A stretch of DNA of 9,399 nucleotides from Phycisphaerae bacterium. GTDB taxonomy: Bacteria > Planctomycetota > Phycisphaerae > Phycisphaerales > Phycisphaeraceae. The stretch covers positions 1 through 9,399 of the forward strand of contig NZCH01000005.1 of NCBI GenBank assembly GCA_002688155.1. Direction: 5' to 3'. A program made the position numbers and the translations under genes. The notes below the pieces were generated by a model. The model worked only from the letters and a program-made list of their open reading frames with translations. It was not told where the DNA came from and ran no database searches. This document shows, piece after piece, positions 1 to 4,629 of this stretch (positions are counted from its first letter, which is position 1; each line of letters starts with the position of its first letter).

Positions 1-219
1 CACCGCACCGGTCAGTCCATCATCATCAGAACTGAACAGGTCGACCGTTTCAGCGCTTTCGACTTCCTCGTCCACATTGACCAGGAAAATCTGTGGCTGC
101 GGTACCGGTGGTGACTGTGCCTGCGCTGCATCCTGGGCACGCGCCGTGTTGGGCACCATCCATACGGCAGCGCAAATCAGAATCCACATCGATACGGAAG
201 TGATGGTCCTTGTCATCAT
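1..219 (-). CDS. N-terminus of exported protein, probably a type IV pilus/type II secretin (partial)
   Basis: Reading the minus strand from the ATG ATG pair at 219/216 gives 73 codons with no stop before the window edge. The N-terminus is a classical signal peptide: a basic start (MMTRT), a hydrophobic core rich in W, I, L, A and V, and an Ala-Arg-Ala cleavage site near residue 28. A Gln/Pro-rich stretch and an acidic segment follow. A clear Shine-Dalgarno (AGGAGAG) lies 4 nt before the first ATG and 7 nt before the second, so either could be used. The gene sits 53 bp downstream of the PilP-like gene, where pilMNOP(Q)-type operons normally carry the outer-membrane secretin. No secretin core is visible because only the leader and N-terminal region are present, so that name rests on gene order alone. 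An exported protein is nearly certain. A lipoprotein or other periplasmic pilus-assembly factor remains possible. Confidence 0.7.
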   Translation of the reverse strand, partial: MMTRTITSVSMWILICAAVWMVPNTARAQDAAQAQSPPVPQPQIFLVNVDEEVESAETVDLFSSDDDGLTGAV

Positions 220-272
220 TGCTCTCCTGGGGCATCGCCCTTTCCCTTCATGTTCCTGTAACCGTGCGTGGT

Positions 273-823
273 TCAACGACGCCGCGCCACCTCGATGCCG
301 TTCTTGATCACGCTGATTTGTCGATCATTGATTTTCAATCGTTTGAAGCCGTTGGTGAACTCGTCGCCTGGCACGAAGACTTCACCGTTGATCAGCGCTT
401 TGGGCGGGCCGGGCCCGACAATTGCTGGAGTCCGATGCCGCGCGGCTTGCGATGAACCTCTAGGACGTTATCGGCGTCATTCTGGTGAGACTTTTCCGGA
501 TCGTCCGGATCCACTTCATTGATTTGAATGACGCGATCATGCTGCTGATCGGGTGTAAAGATGTTTCTGGCAAGGACTGAAACCATTGGTGCATACATAG
601 TTACAATCTTCGCCGTCTCACCGGCCAGCGTGTCCAGAGCGGGCGAAGCGGTGCTGGGCGAGTTTGGCGGGGTACTGGCTTGCGCTGTCGCCGGCGCCCA
701 CTGGCCCCCTACAAACATCTTCACCCACATAAACACTGCGACCAGAAACAGCATGTACATGATCGGCAGCTTCTTCTTGTCTGCGAGCAACCGCCGTTTG
801 ATTCTGCTGATGTGTTTCTTCAC
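273..823 (-). pseudogene. PilP/GspC-like inner-membrane pilus/secretion protein, broken by a -1 frameshift
   Basis: From a GTG at 823, 2 nt after the pilN-like stop, the frame encodes a basic N-terminus, one transmembrane helix (about residues 19-38), a Pro/Ser/Thr-rich linker and a conserved-looking stretch ending near residue 133. It then runs into unconvincing sequence and a TGA at 392. Moving to the neighbouring frame at about 425 gives 50 more residues ending at 273. These contain an Ala-Leu-Ile-Asn-Gly motif, a Pro-Gly-Asp turn and an alternating beta pattern typical of the C-terminal homology region of PilP/GspC proteins, which bridge the inner-membrane platform to the secretin. The join falls naturally between Leu-Gln (430-425) and Ala-Ile-Val (from 425), as if one base were missing. 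The joined product would be about 183 aa, normal for the family. Whether this is a real mutation or a sequence error cannot be told here. PilP and GspC cannot be separated by eye. Confidence 0.72.
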
Positions 824-825
824 GT

Positions 826-1237
826 TTACCCACTCGCGTCCGACGCATTAAATGCAACAATCTGAATCTCGGCGTCGACCGATTCGTCCAGTTGCGCCGG
901 CGATGAGATGCCCAACTCCGTGAGCGCCAACGATTCGGGCATCAGATCGATCATCGTTGCGAGCACTGTCGCGCTGCCGACGGGATGCGAGATCTGGTGC
1001 AATACCGCCACCTGCTGGCCCAGCGCACGATGACGGTCTTCCAGCCGGATCCTCAGTTGTTGCTGATTCCGCTGCACCGAGTTGATCCTTCAAGGCGCTG
1101 ATTTCCCCGAGGCCTTGAAACCCCCAACCGAGCAGCGTCAGCACAACCAGCGCGATCGCCGCCACGCGATAACGCACCTCAAACCGTTGGCGCTGATGTC
1201 GCACGTACCACTTTGGCAGAAAGTCGATCTGAGTCAT
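826..1237 (-). pseudogene. pilN: PilN-like type IV pilus assembly protein, frameshifted and short
   Basis: The ATG at 1237 overlaps the pilM stop by 4 nt (ATGA), indicating translational coupling. The first 53 codons give a short cytoplasmic N-terminus with an Ile-Asp-Phe-Leu-Pro motif resembling the PilN N-terminus that docks into PilM, then a transmembrane helix (about residues 25-43) and the start of a coiled coil. After about 1081 this frame becomes unlikely (ending at 848). A +1 move gives a Gln/Arg/Leu-rich coiled coil followed by a Leu-Met-Pro-Glu-Ser-Leu-Ala-Leu-Thr-Glu-Leu segment typical of the PilN globular fold, ending with TAA at 826. The second frame has a stop at 1092-1090, so it cannot be read from further upstream. 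The joined product is only about 137 aa, whereas PilN proteins are usually about 180 aa or more; it stops just where the second half of the ferredoxin-like domain should begin. PilN binds PilM in the cytoplasm and PilO in the periplasm. Confidence 0.7.
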
Positions 1238-2433
1238 GCCGCGGCCTCATGCGTCGATAGTTCCCGTGTCGCGCCGCGTTTGGCGCTGCGTGCACGTGTG
1301 CGGTGTTTCTGTGTCAGATGGCGCATTGCCAGGCCGATGGCGGTGGCCCACTGTGCTGGCACCGTGCCGTCTGGGAACTTCGACTGGCATGACTCCTGAT
1401 CGATGGTGGGCAGTTGGGTCACCGGTTCAAAATCGATTCCCGCGCCTTGTGAAATCACGTTCTTTGCGAGCGGGCAGGCGGCTTCGCCACCCATCAGGCG
1501 TGCGGATTCGGGTCTTTGGCCGCGAAACGTGAGGCTGAAGTAACGCAGGCACAGGCCGACTTCGCGGCCCAAGTCGGTCAGCGATGGCGTCACCGCGCTG
1601 GCAACGGCCTGTTGCTGGCGATGGTCCGTGTCCGAATCGGGCGCGGACCCGACGCCGGCGGGCAAGTCAGCAGGTTGATCGGTCAAAACCCGTTGCGACG
1701 CTCGTAGCTGTGACGCCGTGGCACAGGACAAGTGCAAATGCTCCGCGACCGCACGATCCAGCTGTTGTCCGCCGATCGGGATCGTTCGGAAGAACACGAT
1801 CTGATTACCGCGTGCGATGACAACGTTCGTGCCCGAGTGCCCGACATCGATCATGATGTGAGTCGGCGGGGGTGTGTGTTCTGACGGGATCACCAACGCG
1901 CGAAAGATCGCCGACGGGCTGACGTCGAGCGCAAGCGCGTGCAGGCCACACTTCGTTAACAGGTCAAGATGATGTTTGATCGTTGCGCTGGCGGCGGCGA
2001 GGACGATCACTTCCTGTCGATTTTCGTCACCTTGCCGTACTTTGCCGGCGTCGAAGTATTGAATGTCGTATTTGCCTTCGGTAAGGCCAAGTCGGTCGAT
2101 CGCCTCCCGGCGCACGGCGTCGTCCAGTTCACTTACGTTCATTTCCGGAAGACGCAGGCTCTTGTACTTCAAGTCGACGCTGGGCAGCGCCATGACGACT
2201 TCTTGCGTGGAGAACGCACCTTGCTTAAGCGCCTGTTCGAGCATGGGCGCGATCACGTCGATGCGCGCTGCGCCGTGATCGGGCAGCTCCGCGGGCAATG
2301 GCATTGCGACCGCGGACTCGATGGACCACAGGCCGCCGTCATTCGAGCCGCGCCGAAGCTGAACCAACTTGATGCTGTGCGAGCCAAGGTCCAGCCCGAT
2401 CGGGCTGCGGGACTTGTCGAACCAGCTTCGCAT
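1234..2433 (-). CDS. pilM: Type IV pilus assembly ATPase-fold protein PilM
   Basis: This intact 399-aa protein has the actin-like (FtsA/PilM) fold. Phosphate-1 motif Ile-Gly-Leu-Asp-Leu-Gly-Ser-His-Ser lies at residues 12-20. The phosphate-2 region Ile-Asp-Val-Gly-His-Ser-Gly-Thr lies at about 195-202, followed by an Ile-Pro-Ile-Gly-Gly stretch. An adenosine-type Leu-Met-Gly-Gly-Glu motif sits at about 313-317 and a closing Trp-Ala-Thr-Ala-Ile-Gly-Leu-Ala segment at 362-369. PilM is a cytoplasmic ring protein that binds nucleotide and the PilN N-terminus, coupling the extension and retraction ATPases to the inner-membrane platform. The start at 2433 has an AGGAGG 9 nt upstream. The gene follows the pseudopilin stop by 5 bp and overlaps the pilN-like start by 4 nt, so it belongs to the same operon. 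The C-terminal 25 residues or so are basic, with a helix-like Ala/Arg pattern. Length and motifs are normal for the family. Confidence 0.93.
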   Translation of the reverse strand: MRSWFDKSRSPIGLDLGSHSIKLVQLRRGSNDGGLWSIESAVAMPLPAELPDHGAARIDVIAPMLEQALKQGAFSTQEVVMALPSVDLKYKSLRLPEMNVSELDDAVRREAIDRLGLTEGKYDIQYFDAGKVRQGDENRQEVIVLAAASATIKHHLDLLTKCGLHALALDVSPSAIFRALVIPSEHTPPPTHIMIDVGHSGTNVVIARGNQIVFFRTIPIGGQQLDRAVAEHLHLSCATASQLRASQRVLTDQPADLPAGVGSAPDSDTDHRQQQAVASAVTPSLTDLGREVGLCLRYFSLTFRGQRPESARLMGGEAACPLAKNVISQGAGIDFEPVTQLPTIDQESCQSKFPDGTVPAQWATAIGLAMRHLTQKHRTRARSAKRGATRELSTHEAAA

Positions 2434-2438
2434 CCTGG

Positions 2439-2963
2439 TTAGCCTCCTGCGACCTCCTCGGCGGTGATGCGCCCGGTGAACGGCGCGACCGTGATGCGGA
2501 ACCTGAACTGGTCGGTCACCAGTTCGAGTGTTCCGCCCGCGGACGGCGTGCCCAGAGCGTCGAACTCGACCAATGAGTTGCCGCCAAAGTTAATATTCTC
2601 GAGGGTAACGCCCTGGAAGCGATCATCCTCGTCGAGGTCCACGACATAGTTGCTGCCTGATTTCCAGGCGGCGTTGATTGTGATATTGGTTGCGTCAGTG
2701 ACGCGATAAAGATTGTTGCCGCTTTCGAAGACGACGCGTCTCGGCGCCTGGCGCGCGATCGCATCGTTCTGCGCAAACTGCAGGTCGGCGATCACCATGC
2801 GCGCCGCTGCCTGTACGCCCAGCGTACTGGCGGTGAGTATCTGTGGCACGACGATCGCGCCGACAATGCCGATGATCACGACCACGATCAGAACTTCGAC
2901 GAGCGTGAATCCGCGCGGCATGCGCCTTACGCGTCGCATTGAATGTCGAATCGTCTGATTCAT
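2439..2963 (-). CDS. GspH/FimT-type prepilin-like protein (minor pseudopilin)
   Basis: From the ATG at 2963 the product is 174 aa. It carries an 18-residue, Arg-rich class III leader ending Pro-Arg-Gly, followed by Phe-Thr-Leu-Val-Glu and a long hydrophobic helix rich in Val and Ile. That is the prepilin peptidase (PilD) site with the conserved Glu at mature position 5. After the helix, a segment of the type Ala-Arg-Met-Val-Ile-Ala-Asp-Leu-Gln-Phe-Ala-Gln is characteristic of GspH/FimT minor pilins, and a beta-rich C-terminal domain follows. The start at 2963 is preferred over an in-frame ATG at 2984 because a strong purine-rich ribosome site (GGGAGGGG) lies 3 nt before it, and because the longer form would overlap the upstream gene. 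GspH/FimT proteins sit at the pseudopilus/pilus tip and prime assembly. Being in the pilM operon, it is probably a minor pilin of the same machine. Confidence 0.9.
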   Translation of the reverse strand: MNQTIRHSMRRVRRMPRGFTLVEVLIVVVIIGIVGAIVVPQILTASTLGVQAAARMVIADLQFAQNDAIARQAPRRVVFESGNNLYRVTDATNITINAAWKSGSNYVVDLDEDDRFQGVTLENINFGGNSLVEFDALGTPSAGGTLELVTDQFRFRITVAPFTGRITAEEVAGG

Positions 2964-2980
2964 TTTCCCCTCCCGGGGCA

Positions 2981-3283
2981 TCACTTCTTGTTGGCCGGCT
3001 TGTTCGATGATTTATCGTCCGTGCGCACGCGCGCCTTGCCTGACCGAAACATCAGGTTCAGGTCCTTGACATTCTTGTTGACGCCCTTGAGCTGCTGGAT
3101 CATCTGCTGGCGTTGTGCCGCGGCGTTGGTCAGGCCGACGGCGTATGCGGGGCTGGCCAGATCCACGACCGGGTCTGCGCTGTCCACGCCCACCGGCCCC
3201 ATGTTCCACAACGTCCACAGGTGCAATGACAGCAGAACCGCGATGATCGTCAGCACGGCGTTGAGGTATCGCAATGACCGCAT
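2981..3283 (-). CDS. Small membrane-anchored protein, first gene of the pilus operon
   Basis: This 100-aa protein has a short basic N-terminus (MRSLRY), one hydrophobic helix at about residues 8-27 and an extracytoplasmic part. That part includes a Gln/Asn/Lys-rich, probably coiled-coil segment (about residues 54-76) and a very basic Lys/Asn tail. The start at 3283 is supported by a strong AAGGAG 7 nt upstream; the 62 in-frame codons further upstream (to 3469) look like non-coding read-through and were left out. The gene precedes the pseudopilin by 17 bp, so the two are co-transcribed. No family can be named from the sequence. Position and topology suggest an accessory pilus-assembly or pseudopilin-partner protein. 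That role is an inference. Confidence 0.78.
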   Translation of the reverse strand: MRSLRYLNAVLTIIAVLLSLHLWTLWNMGPVGVDSADPVVDLASPAYAVGLTNAAAQRQQMIQQLKGVNKNVKDLNLMFRSGKARVRTDDKSSNKPANKK

Positions 3284-3447
3284 TACCGTTCTCCTTCCTG
3301 CAGTCGGACGCGGCACGTCGATGCACGGCGCGCACTGTTTAGTGCATTCACTGGCCCTGACATCGGCTGTTTCAGAAGCGGACTTGGCCCTGCGCCGTGA
3401 CGGGACGGTCGGTTGAACAGCGTGTTTTGCTGCTGATCGGTGGACAA

Positions 3448-3472
3448 CCGACGATGTATCGGACATCATCGG
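3448..3472. promoter_or_regulatory. Imperfect 10-bp inverted repeat upstream of the pilus operon
   Basis: CCGACGATGT (3448-3457) and ACATCATCGG (3463-3472) are inverted copies with one mismatch (a G-T pair if transcribed), separated by 5 bp. The dyad lies about 165 bp before the first gene of the pilus operon and just downstream of a terminator on the same strand. It is not followed by a T run, so it is more like an operator or mRNA structure than a terminator. Function is inferred only from symmetry and position. Confidence 0.35.
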
Positions 3473-3506
3473 TATGCGGGGGCCATCTCACCATGAAGCA
3501 GTCACC

Positions 3507-3541
3507 CAATAAAAAACGCGGCGCCCTGGTTAGACACCGCG
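3507..3541 (-). terminator. Second minus-strand intrinsic terminator downstream of the pilin gene
   Basis: On the minus strand, CGCGGTGTC (3541-3533) pairs with GGCGCCGCG (3525-3517) as a 9-bp stem with two G-U pairs around a 7-nt loop. Six T residues (3516-3511) and then ATT follow at once. This is the textbook Rho-independent form. It lies about 150 bp beyond the pilin stop and about 100 bp past the first terminator. It either backs up that terminator or ends a short independent transcript. Confidence 0.75.
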
Positions 3542-3634
3542 TCAATTTCATGGCTTTGGACCACGCGGCAGGTCCTGGGCCTGGTTGCTGCGGTCCGTGG
3601 GGCTTGATCACTGACATCGCAGCGGCGCCCGCCA

Positions 3635-3671
3635 GGCAAAACAGCCAGCCGGTCGTTAGACCGGCTGGCTG
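3635..3671 (-). terminator. Strong intrinsic terminator of the major pilin gene
   Basis: A perfect 13-bp inverted repeat (3642-3654 with 3659-3671) surrounds a 4-nt loop and is followed on the minus strand by TTTT within the next bases. It begins 22 bp after the pilin stop at 3694. The stem is mostly G/C (CAGCCAGCCGGTC arm), so it should end the pilin mRNA efficiently and stabilise its 3' end. It fits the need for a highly expressed, separately transcribed pilin. Confidence 0.85.
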
Positions 3672-3693
3672 AAACTGTTCGGTTCACGTCAGA

Positions 3694-4158
3694 TTATGGC
3701 GCCGCCAGGACGTCGGAGGAGGACATGCCCAGCTCGGAGATCTTGTCAGCCGAGAGTACGGCGCGCATGCGTCCGGTAGCCTCGGTGTATTCCCAGTCCG
3801 CCGAGTTGTCGGCCGCGACATTCACTCTATTGGTGAACGGGTTGCTGGGCGACTGTTGGAGGTACGGCCCGAAGTCCGTGCCGGCGTTGCCATCCACGTC
3901 CGTTGCCGAGGTGAGGTTTGTCCAGCTGTCCGGATCGCCGGTCTGCAGGTTCGCCAGCGTGGGATAGTTCCCGTTGTGCTGGATCTGGTACAGTTCGAGC
4001 TGGCTACGGATCGTCTGCAGCACCGACGTGAGGCTGCTGCCCTTGGCAGTCTCGCTGGCGTTGGTGAACTGCGGAATCACGATCGCGGCCAAGATGCCGA
4101 GAATCACGACCACAATCAGAATTTCGACAAGCGTGAAGCCTTTACTGCGTGCAATCAT
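3694..4158 (-). CDS. Major type IV pilin / GspG-like prepilin
   Basis: The 154-aa product starts MIARSKG, a 7-residue class III leader, then Phe-Thr-Leu-Val-Glu and a 20-odd residue hydrophobic helix ending Ala-Ala-Ile-Val-Ile-Pro-Gln-Phe. This is the canonical type IVa/GspG N-terminus with Glu at mature position 5 and Pro at about position 22. A segment of the type Arg-Ser-Gln-Leu-Glu-Leu-Tyr (about residues 46-52) and an Asn-Gly-Asn-Tyr-Pro turn are shared with bacterial pilins and GspG. An Asp/Asn/Thr-rich domain follows, then a beta-hairpin with Trp-Glu-Tyr. The ATG at 4158 is preferred over the in-frame upstream ATGs (to 4224) because the leader is then of normal size and GGGAG lies 8 nt before it. 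The gene has its own terminator, and about 410 bp separate it from the pilus operon on the same strand. Separate transcription suggests it is the main fibre subunit. PilA and GspG cannot be told apart by eye. Confidence 0.92.
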   Translation of the reverse strand: MIARSKGFTLVEILIVVVILGILAAIVIPQFTNASETAKGSSLTSVLQTIRSQLELYQIQHNGNYPTLANLQTGDPDSWTNLTSATDVDGNAGTDFGPYLQQSPSNPFTNRVNVAADNSADWEYTEATGRMRAVLSADKISELGMSSSDVLAAP

Positions 4159-4202
4159 CTGAGAATCTCCCGTATACGTAAGAATCAACCAACCATACTG
4201 TT

Positions 4203-4220
4203 TGGGTTCACGCGAACCCA
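4203..4220. promoter_or_regulatory. Perfect 7-bp hairpin upstream of the pilin gene
   Basis: TGGGTTC (4203-4209) and GAACCCA (4214-4220) form a perfect inverted repeat with a 4-bp loop. The near edge is about 45 bp before the pilin start codon. It could be an operator dyad or a 5'-UTR hairpin; no T run follows on either strand, so it is not a terminator. Evidence is symmetry and position only. Confidence 0.4.
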
Positions 4221-4473
4221 TCACCTTTTGATTTCTGCGTCAACTCTCGTGCTCCCCGTGCTGCTTTGGCCCCGGCTTATCGCGCACGAATTCTCGTCTA
4301 CCAACCGCGGGGAAGCCAATAATCCGTCTGGTAATCCGATCGTCCATCGTTTTCACGTACTTAATCGAACGATCAAAAATGTTGCGGCGATGGGTCCGTC
4401 TGTACCGCCGGTGAGTTTGGCATGGGAGAATAAAACGATTCATTGCAACGCGACGCAAAACCACCGATGAAAA

Positions 4474-4554
4474 CGTGCGCCGTTGCAGTCATCAATGGCC
4501 ATCGCCGGCCGGTTGTGCGGATCAGCGAGACCTTGACGACTGCAACGGTGCACG
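4474..4554. repeat. 17-bp inverted repeat with 47-bp spacer upstream of HTTM gene
   Basis: The arm at 4474-4490 (CGTGCGCCGTTGCAGTC) is the reverse complement of 4538-4554 apart from one G-T position. The 47-bp spacer is GC-rich and contains a CCGGCCGG palindrome, so a nested stem is possible. It ends about 75 bp before the HTTM start codon. There is no T run after it. It could be a leader-RNA structure, a regulator site or a small structured transcript; none can be chosen from sequence alone. Confidence 0.65.
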
Positions 4555-4629
4555 CTTGAGCTGTGCGGGGGTGCCGCCTGCACACACCCCGCCCCAATAC
4601 CCTGCCCCGAACCAGCCGATCCATTAGAG

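Larger units (their letters stand above)
3284..3693. other. Intergenic region between pilus operon and pilin gene
   Basis: These 410 bp hold no convincing gene: the short open frames have no recognisable motifs or good ribosome sites. It contains two minus-strand intrinsic terminators (3635-3671 and 3507-3541) and an imperfect palindrome (3448-3472), all listed separately. There is also a small hairpin, GCACT-GTTT-AGTGC, at 3332-3345. The promoter of the pilus operon should lie between about 3507 and 3290 on the minus strand, but no clear -35/-10 pair could be picked out. Confidence 0.6.
4159..4629. other. Divergent intergenic region between pilin and HTTM genes
   Basis: These 471 bp separate two genes transcribed away from each other and should hold both promoters. 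Small frames on either strand carry no recognisable motifs. The middle (about 4330-4450) is AT-richer than the surroundings. Two inverted repeats (4203-4220 and 4474-4554) are listed separately. A possible minus-strand -10 (TATGGT, 4197-4192) lies ahead of the pilin start, with no good -35. No sigma-54 type GG/GC element was seen, although many pilA promoters use one. Confidence 0.55.

Noticed and set aside
3284..3469. In-frame 62-residue N-terminal extension of the small membrane protein
   Set aside because: It has no ribosome site and is Ser/Arg/Cys-rich with no signal or helix. A strong AAGGAG sits at the internal ATG at 3283.
4533..4561. Possible sigma-70 promoter for the HTTM gene (TTGACG)
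   Set aside because: No acceptable -10 hexamer is found 16-18 bp downstream, and the -35-like motif lies inside the inverted repeat.
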